Source: Floridanema evergladense | GTDB lineage: Bacteria; Cyanobacteriota; Cyanobacteriia; Cyanobacteriales; Aerosakkonemataceae | DNA length: 64,000 nt | Direction: 5' to 3' (one strand) | Assembly (NCBI RefSeq): GCF_041929205.1 | Contig: NZ_JBHFNT010000046.1 | Part shown: positions 8,548 through 16,384 of the stretch, in pieces | Numbering within the stretch: the stretch's first letter is position 1 | How the letters are laid out: each line of letters starts with the position of its first letter | The notes under the pieces: model-generated | Told to the model about the DNA's origin: nothing | The model's input: the letters and a program-made list of their open reading frames with translations, nothing else | Database searches by the model: none | Made by a program: the position numbers and the translations under genes

Positions 8548-8733
8548 TTAGGCAATTTGAAACGTTCTCGGTTCAGGTATAGATTCACCTTCTGCTTGCC
8601 AAGTTTCTAAGTACATTTCAATAACTTCTTCGCCGTTATGAATTGCTTCCTCACGAGTTTTGCCATGAGTACAAGGCATCACAACTAAGATGTATTTGCC
8701 ACAACCATAACTTATTTGATAAATGCCAATAGA
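8548..8733 (-). pseudogene. Remnant of a HicB-family antitoxin gene
   Basis: Reading this strand toward the stop at 8548-8550 gives the HicB-like sequence CTHGKTREEAIHNGEEVIEM followed by YLETWQAEGESIPEPRTFQIA. This matches the C-terminal half of short HicB antitoxins (THGDTYEEA...EVIE...EGKPLPEP). A TGA closes the frame at about 8734, and there is no start codon before the middle of the domain. The N-terminal strand is garbled (IYQISYGCGKYILVVMP). It overlaps the 3' end of the Coq4-like gene. A short product from the internal ATG cannot be excluded. Confidence 0.6.
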
Positions 8734-9206
8734 TCAAACTCTTGACGAATGTCTAAAAGAGAGCGATCGAGCAAAGGTTCAAATTCCAAAAAAGGTACTC
8801 GTTTTTCGCGGTTGCGAGTCTTAAACCAGATAGAGATTAGTTCTGGAATTAGTGGAGGAAGAACCTTAAAAATTGCTCCATAAAGCCAAAGTACACCTTT
8901 TTCTTTAATCATGTCATCGTACATAATATCAATCACTTGCTTATTCCTTTTTCTCATCTCCCGAAAGCGCTCAAAAGTACATTCACTTGTCCACCAGAAT
9001 AGGGGCAAAATTTTTAGCTCATCATACATACCTGTATCACAGCCATATATAACATGACCAACATCATGTGCAAGCAAGATTTTGGCAAATTCGGGCGGCT
9101 GAGTATCGGGGGGAGTGATGTGAGGATTAAGCGCGTAGTATTCCGCTAAACCTTGTCGAAGGGTTTGAGTGCTGTCTTTGTTTGCGTAACGAGTTAATTG
9201 ATTCAT
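8712..9206 (-). CDS. Coq4-like protein with HDxxHx11E metal motif
   Basis: A 164-aa protein. It contains HDVGH followed, after exactly 11 residues (VIYGCDTGMYD), by E: the HDxxH(x)11E motif that defines Coq4 (ubiquinone biosynthesis). The surrounding context (LRQGLAEYYALNP, PPEFAKILLAHD) also resembles Coq4 proteins. Cyanobacteria make plastoquinone and not ubiquinone, so the role is unclear. Coq4-like proteins are typically longer (over 200 aa), and this one lacks part of the C-terminus. It is transcribed divergently from a TetR regulator across a 45-bp gap containing a palindrome, suggesting inducible expression. Confidence 0.65.
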   Translation of the reverse strand: MNQLTRYANKDSTQTLRQGLAEYYALNPHITPPDTQPPEFAKILLAHDVGHVIYGCDTGMYDELKILPLFWWTSECTFERFREMRKRNKQVIDIMYDDMIKEKGVLWLYGAIFKVLPPLIPELISIWFKTRNREKRVPFLEFEPLLDRSLLDIRQEFDLLAFIK

Positions 9207-9215
9207 ATTATATTT

Positions 9216-9233
9216 CGATACGGTGTGGTATCG
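9216..9233. promoter_or_regulatory. Palindromic operator between the Coq4-like and TetR genes
   Basis: CGATAC-6 nt-GTATCG is a perfect inverted repeat centred in the 45-bp divergent intergenic region, a typical TetR-family operator size. A TATAAT hexamer at 9239-9244 reads toward the TetR gene; a transcript starting about 7 nt later would be nearly leaderless. Binding of the palindrome would block both genes. Confidence 0.6.
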
Positions 9234-9251
9234 TAAATTATAATAGCACGT

Positions 9252-9842
9252 ATGAATGATGTTAGTAAAAAGTCACCTGGAAGACCTCGAAGCGCCCGAT
9301 CGCATCAAGCTATGCTGCGTGCTACTTTAGAATTGCTAGCAGAAGTTGGCTTTGAGGCGATGAGTATTGAAGCGATCGCAACTCGTGCAGGAATAGGAAA
9401 AACAACTATTTATCGACGCTACAGCAGTAAAGAGGAATTGGTTGCTGATGCAATTGAAAGTATGCGGGAAGAGGTGTTAATTCCTGATACGGGAAACCTT
9501 TGGAGTGACATAGATGCTATCATTGAAAACGCTGCACAAATTACACTAAATCCGCTGGGAAGACAAACCGTTGCTATGATTATTAGCAGCGCTTCAAGTA
9601 ATGCTAAATTTGCTGAGATTTATTGGACAAAATATTTACAACCTCGAAGAGAAGCTTTTGCGATCGTCATTGAACGAGCGAAAACCAGAAAAGAAATTCA
9701 GGAAGATTTAGATCCAGGTTTAGTATTCGATGCGATGAGTGGCATCATGCTTTACGCCTTAATATTTCCACCAACATCTGAAACTTGGAAAATGTACATT
9801 CGTCGCGCCCTCAATCTACTTTTGAAAGGAGTTTCAATCTAG
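9252..9842 (+). CDS. TetR/AcrR family transcriptional regulator
   Basis: A 196-aa protein. The N-terminal DNA-binding domain (about 16-62) is characteristic: RSHQAMLRATLELLAEVGFEAMSIEAIATRAGIGKTTIYRRYSSKEELVADAI. The C-terminal ligand-binding domain is helical and unassigned (GRQTVAMIISSAS, DPGLVFDAMSGIMLYALIFPP), of the TetR_C_11-like type. It faces the Coq4-like gene across a palindrome, so it most likely represses itself and that gene and is released by an unknown small molecule. Confidence 0.9.
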   Translation: MNDVSKKSPGRPRSARSHQAMLRATLELLAEVGFEAMSIEAIATRAGIGKTTIYRRYSSKEELVADAIESMREEVLIPDTGNLWSDIDAIIENAAQITLNPLGRQTVAMIISSASSNAKFAEIYWTKYLQPRREAFAIVIERAKTRKEIQEDLDPGLVFDAMSGIMLYALIFPPTSETWKMYIRRALNLLLKGVSI

Positions 9843-9918
9843 TGCATAAATCAACACTTTACGGGCAATTTGAGCTTTTAAATTAAGCATTTTTCTGGGC
9901 ATAGATATTGTCTTAAAT

Positions 9919-10653
9919 TCATTTTTGCATTAGATAAAAAACATAGCCATAAGAATCAGAATACTTTCTATAAAGTTGTATTTCTCTTTGTTCTTCATCT
10001 AAGACAGCATTAGCTTCTTCATTGCCTTGATATTTCTGGCGGAGATTATTTATTCTACCTTCTAAAGGAGTGTAGTAATTATCCCACCATGAAGATTCAG
10101 GAAGTGTAAAACTGTTGATATAATTGTATCCTAAATTCTGAATAATGGTGATATTTTCGGTGATATTTTTCATTGTAGGATAGGTATTTTTCCAGAAATT
10201 TAAAGGTTCTTCTGGGGGATTGGTAACTAACCATGAAAGTTCTGAAACAGCAATAGAACCGCCAGTTTTTAAGAAGCGATGCCAAGATTGTAAGCCTTCC
10301 TGAAAGCCCATAATATAAATAGCTCCTTCCGACCAAATTAGATCGAAACTTTCTGGTTCAAAGTCTAGAGAAAACATCGAACAATTTTGGGTAATGATAT
10401 GGCTGGATAAGTTTTCCTGTGCTGCTCGCTGTTGCAATTCATCAAGAAATGGTTGATGATTATCTATGGCAGTAATCTGTCCTTTGGTAATTTTGGCGAG
10501 TGCTAATGTTTGCATTCCTGGGCCACAACCAATGTCTAAAATTTGGGGATTTTTAGGCAAGTTTGGAATTAGAGATAAGGCTTTTGCGGTTGATGCCATA
10601 TCTCCGGGTGCTTCTCGTGGCATATTGCTATGTAGTTCCAAGAAAATATTCAT
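9919..10653 (-). CDS. Class I SAM-dependent methyltransferase
   Basis: A 244-aa protein. Motif I ILDIGCGPGMQTLALAK (about 39-54), acidic residue of motif II in ITAIDNH (about 61), and motif IV FDLIWSEGAIYIMGF mark a Rossmann-fold methyltransferase (Methyltransf_11/25 type). The later GGSIAVSELSWL is the usual motif V/VI region. The substrate cannot be told from the sequence; small-molecule methylation is likely. Stand-alone gene. Confidence 0.85.
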   Translation of the reverse strand: MNIFLELHSNMPREAPGDMASTAKALSLIPNLPKNPQILDIGCGPGMQTLALAKITKGQITAIDNHQPFLDELQQRAAQENLSSHIITQNCSMFSLDFEPESFDLIWSEGAIYIMGFQEGLQSWHRFLKTGGSIAVSELSWLVTNPPEEPLNFWKNTYPTMKNITENITIIQNLGYNYINSFTLPESSWWDNYYTPLEGRINNLRQKYQGNEEANAVLDEEQREIQLYRKYSDSYGYVFYLMQK

Positions 10654-10739
10654 GATTTTTTTGTGCTAGAAAGGGAGAATTCTGGTTTAATTTTCAGTTA
10701 TGATATCTCTTTTAGGGAAAATTCTCTATAATCCCAAAT

Positions 10740-10764
10740 AAAAAAAGCCGCTGGGAGACAGCGG
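10740..10764 (-). terminator. Intrinsic terminator, minus strand
   Basis: On the minus strand CCGCTG-TCTCC-CAGCGG is followed by CTTTTTTT. It can end transcripts arriving from yebC, about 240 bp upstream. Confidence 0.8.
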
Positions 10765-10978
10765 GGTGAAGTATAAATTTTCGGAGACAGAACTTTTCTT
10801 AGGAGTTTTTTAGCAAGTTCACCAATGAAGGGAATTGCTGAAATCGCAGCGCTATCATTAAACTTGTGGGATGTCTTACTTTGATGGCGCTTTTGATGTT
10901 ATTACTATCTAACATTGAAATGACATAGCCTTGTCAAAGTTATGAAGTTTTTGTGACAGCACCATTATTCGCACATTT

Positions 10979-11002
10979 GTAGGGTGCCTTAACGCACCCT
11001 AC
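10979..11002. repeat. REP-like palindrome at the yebC 3' end
   Basis: GTAGGGTGC-CTTAAC-GCACCCTAC: perfect 9-bp arms with a 6-nt loop, lying a few bases beyond the yebC stop. The GTAGGGTGC...GCACCCTAC form is a commonly dispersed cyanobacterial palindrome. Confidence 0.75.
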
Positions 11003-11006
11003 GAGT

Positions 11007-11777
11007 TTAAGCGATACTTAGAGCGACTAAATCATCTGACATTTCAAAGTTGGTGGTGACGTTTTGTACATCGTCTAATCCTTCTAAAAAGTCCATCATT
11101 TTTAGGAGCGATCGCGCTTGATCGCGATCGACCACTTCTACGTTATTATTAGGTATCCAACGCCATTCTGCTTCGGTGACATTGAAACCTTTTTCTTTCA
11201 AGAATTGGCTGAGATTTTCTAAATTTGTCACTTCGGTAAAGACTTCTGCACCTGCTTCTTCTGCTTCTTCATCTTGTGTTAACTCGTAAGATTCTGCGCC
11301 ACCTTCTAAGGAAGCTTCTAAAAGTTCGTCTTCATCCACTGCGCCGCTAATGATGCAAACGCCTTTTTGTTCAAACATCCAAGAAACACAGCCTGTTTCC
11401 CCCAAGTTTCCGCCATATTTGCTGAAAGCGAGGCGCAAGTCAGCTGCGGTGCGGTTACGATTATCGGTAAGGGCTTCCACGAGTACGGCTACTCCACCTG
11501 CGCCATAACCTTCGTAACGGATAGTTTCGAGGCTGTCACCTGAGTCTAGTGTACCAGCACCTTTGGCGATCGCGCGTTCAATATTATCATTAGGAATTCC
11601 TGCTGCTTTTGCTTTGTCGATCGCAGTACGAAGTTGAAAATTCCCTGCCGGATCTGGGATACCGCTACGAGCCGCAACAATAATAGCACGAGATAGTTGA
11701 GTGAAGGTTTTACCCTTTTTCGCATCAACTCTCTCTTTCTGACGTTTAATATTTGCCCACTTACTATGTCCTGCCAT
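11007..11777 (-). CDS. yebC: YebC/PmpR family protein
   Basis: A 256-aa protein of full family length. The N-terminus MAGHSKWANIKRQKERVDAKKGK and the segments AKAAGIPNDNIERAIAKG and RYEGYGAGGVAVLVEALTDNRNRT are diagnostic of YebC. Members have been described as transcription regulators and, more recently, as factors that help ribosomes translate proline-rich or otherwise stalling stretches; which applies here is unknown. Start MAGHSKW is universally conserved in the family. Confidence 0.95.
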   Translation of the reverse strand: MAGHSKWANIKRQKERVDAKKGKTFTQLSRAIIVAARSGIPDPAGNFQLRTAIDKAKAAGIPNDNIERAIAKGAGTLDSGDSLETIRYEGYGAGGVAVLVEALTDNRNRTAADLRLAFSKYGGNLGETGCVSWMFEQKGVCIISGAVDEDELLEASLEGGAESYELTQDEEAEEAGAEVFTEVTNLENLSQFLKEKGFNVTEAEWRWIPNNNVEVVDRDQARSLLKMMDFLEGLDDVQNVTTNFEMSDDLVALSIA

Positions 11778-11860
11778 AGTCTCTTCTAACTCAACTAACC
11801 TTACATTAGGATAAACACAAATCCTAGCAAATTGAGAAGGCAGGAAGCAAAGAAAGCTCT

Positions 11861-11924
11861 GTAGGGGCAGGTTTAGCAGAAAATTTTGTTATCATAACTG
11901 AAAATTTGACAACAAAACCCGCCC
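11861..11924 (+). repeat. 64-bp palindromic dispersed repeat, copy 1
   Basis: Begins GTAGGGGCAGGTTTAGCA and ends AAAACCCGCCC; the ends can pair. A second copy of the same length (64 bp) and with the same ends, in the opposite orientation, lies at 57539-57602. The middle of the element is not conserved between the two. Confidence 0.7.
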
Positions 11925-11968
11925 TTTCTTTTTCACCTAATGAATTATATCGGAATTGTTACTTTGGT

Positions 11969-12427
11969 TTATTTCCCGCCTGTGAAAGTGACACTTTGGA
12001 TAAAGTAGCGATTGAAAAAGGCATAAATGGCTAGTGCGGGTAGAGTTAAGACCATTGAAGCTGCCATAATATAATTCCAATAACTGATATATTCGCCTTT
12101 AAAAGTGTTCAATCCCAAAGGTAGGGTAAACATTTCTTTTTCTGACAAAATCAGTAAAGGTGTGAGAAAGTTATTCCAAGCACCCATAAAGATAAAGATT
12201 GCTTGTGCAGCTAATGCAGGTTTTGCTAAGGGAAGGACAATTTGCAGAAAGGTTTCCCAACGATTTAAACCATCCATTGCGGCGGCTTCTTCTAATTCAT
12301 TGGGGTTGCTTTGCCAGCCGCTCAGTGTTAGTGTAATTTCCGAGTTGTTACCCCTTGCAAAAGTACAGCTAGTTAAGGTTATAATTACCAACAGGAAAAT
12401 TAACCATTTTACTCTTGTGCAAATCAT
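11969..12427 (-). pseudogene. In-frame deletion scar: sugar-binding lipoprotein N-terminus fused to permease C-terminus
   Basis: From ATG 12427, with a strong AAGGGGGA ribosome-binding site, the first about 40 residues are a lipoprotein signal peptide (KWLIFLLVIITLTSC) and SEITLTLSGWQSNP. That is the mature start of a sugar-type ABC substrate-binding protein. The frame then continues directly into NELEEAAAMDGLNRWETFLQ, the cytoplasmic EAA loop of a MalG/UgpE-type permease, and finishes with its last two membrane helices. The middle of the binding protein and the first half of the permease are missing. The junction lies at about 12298-12310. I infer a deletion that joined two genes of one transporter operon; the product cannot be a working transporter component. 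Confidence 0.75.
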
Positions 12428-12653
12428 TATTTTCCCCCTTACGAGTAACCTGTTAAGTCGAATGCTTCTGCAACCAAGTAAAATTTGATGCACAATCACC
12501 ATAAAGCCAACTTGAGAATTGCAAAATAACTTTACAAATTCCAAGAATTACAAGGAAATTGATGAGGTATGAAAATTTTGTTTATAGTAAACATTTTACC
12601 GCTATTCAGCATAACCAGCAGACCTGCAAAATATGAAGCCTAGAGGAGTAAAC

Positions 12654-12800
12654 TTGGCGATTTTTCGCAGTGTAATGTTAAGTTTATGGTACAAAACTTT
12701 GGTAGGATGTCAACCTTTGTTGAGCGATCGCCATCAGATAGACATAATTCGTTTAACATTGTGGCAAGAGGCAAATCTCACTGCTTTAATTTCGGTGTAA
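12654..12800 (+). pseudogene. Possible relic of a second sugar-binding lipoprotein gene
   Basis: A 48-codon frame starts at TTG 12654 behind an excellent AGAGGAG site. It reads as a hydrophobic start, LVGC (lipobox-like), CQPLLSDRHQ, then IIRLTLWQ, and degenerates (EANLTALISV) before a stop. Binding proteins of sugar ABC transporters typically begin with a lipobox followed after about 15-20 residues by LTLWxG. Resemblance is to the first about 40 residues only, so this is tentative. The rest of the 12545-12902 interval shows no gene. Confidence 0.35.
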
Positions 12801-12902
12801 TTTAGCTCAAGACTTAAACTTTTCCCAAAATGCAACCTGAGAAACATGGTGAAAATTCAAGTCTAAGTCATAATGGTGTTGTAACTTTGAGGAATTTAAT
12901 TC

Positions 12903-13535
12903 ATGCCTATGGATCAGAAAAAAAATCGTGGTCATATCATTAATCATTCGATTCGTGTACCCCAGATTCGCGTGATTGATAATGATGGCGGACACTTAGG
13001 AATTATGGATACTAGATCGGCTTTGAGTTTAGCTCAAGAAAAAGATCTAGACTTAGTAATGATTAATGATAAATCTGAACCCCCCGTTTGCCGAATTATT
13101 GACTACGGCAAATTCAAATATGACTTAGAAAAGCAAGAACGGAAAAATAAGAAAAATCAAGATAAGACTTCTGTGAAAGAATTGAAGATGCGCTACACGA
13201 TTGAAGATCATGATTACCAAGTGCGCGTCAATCAAGCTGAAAAATTCTTGAAGTCTGGAGATAAAGTAAAAGTAACTATCAAGTTTCGTGGTAGAGAAAG
13301 CCAACATAGCCATTTAGCAGAAAATCTGCTCAATGACATGGCAAAAGACTTACAGGAATATGCAGAACTTCAACAAGCGCCGAAAAAAGAAGGTAGTAAT
13401 ATGATTATGCTGCTTTCGCCTAAGAGTGCTCTTGTTAAAACTCCTGCTAATAATACTCCCTCTCCTACTCCTACTCCTACTCCTACTAGTAAACCAAAAT
13501 TAGTTGAAACAGAGTCTTCGGAAGCAAAAGTCTAA
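12903..13535 (+). CDS. infC: Translation initiation factor IF-3, with extended Pro/Thr tail
   Basis: IF-3 binds the 30S subunit and checks start-codon pairing. Residues about 15-85 form the N-domain (IRVPQIRVIDNDGGHLGIMDTRSAL, DLVMINDKSEPPVCRIIDYGKFKY). A Lys-rich linker follows, then the C-domain (ELKMRYTIEDHDYQVRVNQAEKFLKSGDKVKVTIKFRGRE, LQQAPKKEGSNMIMLLSPK). At 210 aa it is about 30 residues longer than usual because of a Ser/Pro/Thr tail encoded by an ACTCCT microsatellite (about 13455-13486). Several normally conserved positions differ, so it could be a second, divergent infC copy. ATG start, not the rare AUU. Confidence 0.9.
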   Translation: MPMDQKKNRGHIINHSIRVPQIRVIDNDGGHLGIMDTRSALSLAQEKDLDLVMINDKSEPPVCRIIDYGKFKYDLEKQERKNKKNQDKTSVKELKMRYTIEDHDYQVRVNQAEKFLKSGDKVKVTIKFRGRESQHSHLAENLLNDMAKDLQEYAELQQAPKKEGSNMIMLLSPKSALVKTPANNTPSPTPTPTPTSKPKLVETESSEAKV

Positions 13536-13652
13536 AACAAATTAGCTAAGGAGCTTATATTTTTGTGAGATTTCTTTGATTAAACTTTTCATTAGTCAGA
13601 CGAATTTTTGTTTGACTTTCTTTCGCTAAGTAAGATATCTCTAAATGTATAA

Positions 13653-13683
13653 AGTAGGATGGACAACCATCCTACTAAATTTT
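13653..13683 (+). terminator. Hairpin after infC
   Basis: AGTAGGATGG-ACAA-CCATCCTACT (13653-13676), perfect 10-bp stem, followed by AAATTTTTG. It can act as a terminator for infC and lies just before the methyltransferase start. Confidence 0.65.
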
Positions 13684-13699
13684 TGTTGAGGATTGAGAT

Positions 13700-14200
13700 A
13701 TGAAGCTAGTTTACCAACGTTTTGATTCCTTTGCTGCTGAATATGATTTTATGGCAAGTTTACAGCCTAAAAATGACTTCTTTTTCAACAATTTATCTAG
13801 AAATAGAAGTGCAGTTTTAGATATTGGTTGTGGCTCAGGTATTTTAGCTTTTGAATTAGCTAAACATTACCAAAAGGTAGTTGCTATAGATATTTGCCAA
13901 GAAATGTTAGATATTGCAAAAGTTAAAAGATCTGCTGCTAATATTCAGTATCTACTCATGGATGCAGAAAATTTGACATTAGATGAAAAATTTGATTTAA
14001 TTACTTCTGCAAATACCTTTCATCATATCCAAAAATTACCTGCTACTTTACAAAAAATCACAAAATTATTGAAACCCGGTGGCAAAGTCGTTTTTCTAGA
14101 TAATGTTTTGCAAGTGGAAACACCAGCAACAATAGTTTATGTATTAGTTTTGATTAGTGCGATCGCCACTCCACCTCAGCCAAATCAAAAGGGAAAATAA
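13700..14200 (+). CDS. SAM-dependent methyltransferase, C-terminally truncated
   Basis: A Methyltransf_11/25-type Rossmann enzyme. Motif I is VLDIGCGSGILAFELA (about 46-61), motif II is VVAIDICQEML, followed by FDLITSANTFHHI and LLKPGGKVVFLDN. After residue about 152 (ATIVYVLVLI) the sequence changes abruptly to a low-complexity tail SAIATPPQPNQKGK, beginning at a GCGATCGCC octamer. Relatives continue with another 50-60 residues of helical C-terminus, so the gene appears cut short. Whether the product folds is uncertain. Confidence 0.65.
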   Translation: MKLVYQRFDSFAAEYDFMASLQPKNDFFFNNLSRNRSAVLDIGCGSGILAFELAKHYQKVVAIDICQEMLDIAKVKRSAANIQYLLMDAENLTLDEKFDLITSANTFHHIQKLPATLQKITKLLKPGGKVVFLDNVLQVETPATIVYVLVLISAIATPPQPNQKGK

Positions 14201-14225
14201 GCGATCGCCTTCTCCAAACTTTCAC

Positions 14226-15266
14226 CTATAATCTATTAGCACAAATTGCCGCACCAATTAACCCGACTTGGGGATTTAACACCACATGAACGGGGATTTT
14301 TTCCAGTATATTTCTCATGCGACCTTTGTTAATAAAACATTCCATAAAACCACCCTCTTTAATCAAAGGTAGAATTTTAGCCGCAATACCACCCGCTACA
14401 TAAAGACCGCCATAAGGTAACACTTTGAGAGCCAAATTACCTGCTTCTGCACCATAAAGTCCCACAAAAATTCGCAGAGTTTCTTCACTTAACGGGTCGG
14501 TTTTATCTGAAGCAGCTTTGCCAATAACTGCACCAGGATCGACTGTTTTTTCACTGTTTCCAGCTTCTTGTTCCCAAATTCTAATAATCTCCCCAATTTC
14601 TGGTGATTCACAAGCAACTTTTTTGTCGCGCAAGAACTGATAAATTGAGACAATTCCCATGCCAGAAACTACCCGTTCTACAGAAATTCTATCAACTTGG
14701 TGTTTTTCCAGCAAATACTTCATCATTTGAAATTCTAGTTCTGTGCGTGGTGCAAAATCAGTGTGTCCGCCTTCTGTAGGAAACACTTGATAACTGTCAC
14801 CTGAAGGCGCTAAAAATGCCTGTCCTAAACCTGTTCCTGCGCCAATTACAGCAATGGGTGAATCAGCTTGAAATTTGCCAACCTGTAAGGTATGTAAATC
14901 GGATTCTGTTAAACCCAAAATGCCATAACCTACTGCTACAAAATCATTAATTAAACTGATTTTGGCAATGCCTAATTCTTCTTGCAAGCGTTCTGCATCG
15001 AGAAACCAAACTAAATTAGTCAGTTTCACGCTATTGTTAACTATAGGGCCTGCGATCGCAAAACAAGCTTTTTTTGGTTGCGGTAAATAACCCAAATGTT
15101 CCGATGCTGCTGTCAGAAATTTCTGGACTATGGGTACTAAATCGGGGAAATCTTTACTAGGATAAGTTGCTTCATCCAGATTGTACATTGAACCTTCTGC
15201 TGGCTGTTCTACCAAACGCAGAATTGTCTTAGTTCCACCGATATCGCCTGCTAGAAGTAAAGTCAT
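14226..15266 (-). CDS. glk: Glucokinase
   Basis: A 346-aa protein that phosphorylates glucose with ATP to glucose-6-phosphate. It has the N-terminal phosphate-binding LLAGDIGGTKTILRLV, and AIAGPI. It also has LINDFVAVGYGI with the catalytic Asp, VIGAGTGLGQAFL and PTEGGHTDFAPR of the Glk family (Pfam Glucokinase, not ROK). The C-terminus GGLYVAGGIAAKI completes the ATPase fold. Start MTLLLAGDIGG is clear. The histidine-phosphatase gene ends a few bases upstream of it on the same strand. Confidence 0.95.
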   Translation of the reverse strand: MTLLLAGDIGGTKTILRLVEQPAEGSMYNLDEATYPSKDFPDLVPIVQKFLTAASEHLGYLPQPKKACFAIAGPIVNNSVKLTNLVWFLDAERLQEELGIAKISLINDFVAVGYGILGLTESDLHTLQVGKFQADSPIAVIGAGTGLGQAFLAPSGDSYQVFPTEGGHTDFAPRTELEFQMMKYLLEKHQVDRISVERVVSGMGIVSIYQFLRDKKVACESPEIGEIIRIWEQEAGNSEKTVDPGAVIGKAASDKTDPLSEETLRIFVGLYGAEAGNLALKVLPYGGLYVAGGIAAKILPLIKEGGFMECFINKGRMRNILEKIPVHVVLNPQVGLIGAAICANRL

Positions 15267-15269
15267 AAA

Positions 15270-15908
15270 CTAGTGAAAGCGGATTACTTTTTCAGTTTGA
15301 CTCAAATGGGAAGTATCGCCATTGAGTTCCATAATCCATTGTCGATCGTAACGGACAATTTTTACCAAACAACACAACGAAGCATTGATTTCTGGTGTTC
15401 CGCCAACTAATCCTTGACTCGTGCCGACAACAGATGCGCCATGTCCTACTAATAGGATATCCTCAGTAAACTCAGATACTAGGATTTTTGCTGTTTGTGC
15501 TGCTCTCGCCATCATTTTATCAACTGTTTCCGGGTATTCAGCAACCACTCTAGAGGTATAACTTGGGTCAACTTTCGGAAATTTTTCTTGTAATTCGGTA
15601 AAAGAAAGCTTTTCTGGCGTTTCTGTCATCCATTCAGGATTTAACCATTCACTTAACCCAGATTCTATTTTGATCGGTAAATCTAAAATTTCTGCAACTT
15701 GATTAGCAGTTTGTACAGTTCTTAAGAACGGTGAAGCAAAAATATGAGTGATGTTTTCTCCTTGTAAGCGTTCTCCTAATTGTCTTGCTTGAATAACTCC
15801 ATCATCAGAAAGTGGTGGGTCATAACGGCGTTCAGCTGTCAAAAACCAATCCGGGTTGACAAAATCTAAGCGGTTTCCGTGACGGGCAATCCAAACTGTT
15901 TGTGACAT
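15270..15908 (-). CDS. Histidine phosphatase family protein (phosphoglycerate mutase-like)
   Basis: A protein of 212 aa from MSQTVWIARHGNR at 15908; the frame runs to 15950 but the extra residues are hydrophobic and not part of the family. The catalytic RHG motif is at residues 9-11, with FASPFLRTVQTA (second arginine) and LLVGHGASV (second histidine) later. This is the eukaryote-like branch common in cyanobacteria. Substrate unknown. It lies directly upstream of glk (4-bp gap), so the two are probably co-transcribed. Confidence 0.85.
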   Translation of the reverse strand: MSQTVWIARHGNRLDFVNPDWFLTAERRYDPPLSDDGVIQARQLGERLQGENITHIFASPFLRTVQTANQVAEILDLPIKIESGLSEWLNPEWMTETPEKLSFTELQEKFPKVDPSYTSRVVAEYPETVDKMMARAAQTAKILVSEFTEDILLVGHGASVVGTSQGLVGGTPEINASLCCLVKIVRYDRQWIMELNGDTSHLSQTEKVIRFH

Positions 15909-15961
15909 AATTATGATAATTAGATTTACGATCGTCAGTAACAGAATCATTATCTCGAACT

Positions 15962-16384
15962 TTAGGGATTTTGCGCTAAAACTTCTACAACTTCACCTGC
16001 GGTTAATATTGGCAAGTTAGCAGCAACAAAATCCTCTGTATTCCGGGTAACAATTCCCTCAAGATTTTCTGCAATTGCACAAGCTAATTGTACCGCATCT
16101 TCAAAATCATTGATATGTAGCGCAAATGCTTGCTCTAAAATATTGCGATCGACTCTACAGATTTGCATTAACGTCAGTGTCAAATAAACTGTTTCTTTAG
16201 CTTTTTCTATACTTTTTGTTTGCCTTCTAACAATGTAGAAAATATTGGTTATAGTTGTTGCTGTAACGTAGCCAACAACTCTACCAATACGGACATTTTC
16301 TAAGAGAGTTTTGGCATCTTGTAAGAATGGTTCTCGCTCTAGTAAAACATCCAGTATAATATTCGTGTCTATCAATACTCTCAT
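15962..16384 (-). CDS. PIN-domain ribonuclease toxin (VapC-like)
   Basis: A 140-aa PIN protein: MRVLIDTNIILDVLLEREPF carries the first catalytic Asp, and NDFEDAVQLACAIAENLEGIVTRNTEDF carries the later acidic residues. This version of PIN (with TNIILD and EDAVQ) is common in cyanobacterial toxin-antitoxin pairs. Its start overlaps the end of the upstream antitoxin gene by 4 bp (ATGA), giving translational coupling. Confidence 0.88.
   Translation of the reverse strand: MRVLIDTNIILDVLLEREPFLQDAKTLLENVRIGRVVGYVTATTITNIFYIVRRQTKSIEKAKETVYLTLTLMQICRVDRNILEQAFALHINDFEDAVQLACAIAENLEGIVTRNTEDFVAANLPILTAGEVVEVLAQNP

Larger units (their letters stand above)
10654..11006. other. Intergenic region between methyltransferase and yebC
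   Basis: 353 bp without a supported gene. It holds a minus-strand terminator (10740-10764) and a REP-like palindrome (10979-11002), both listed separately. I see no reading frame with family resemblance in the 10765-10978 stretch. Confidence 0.6.

Noticed and set aside
15909..15950. Hydrophobic N-terminal extension of the histidine phosphatase
   Set aside because: Family members start at the Met before the RHG segment.
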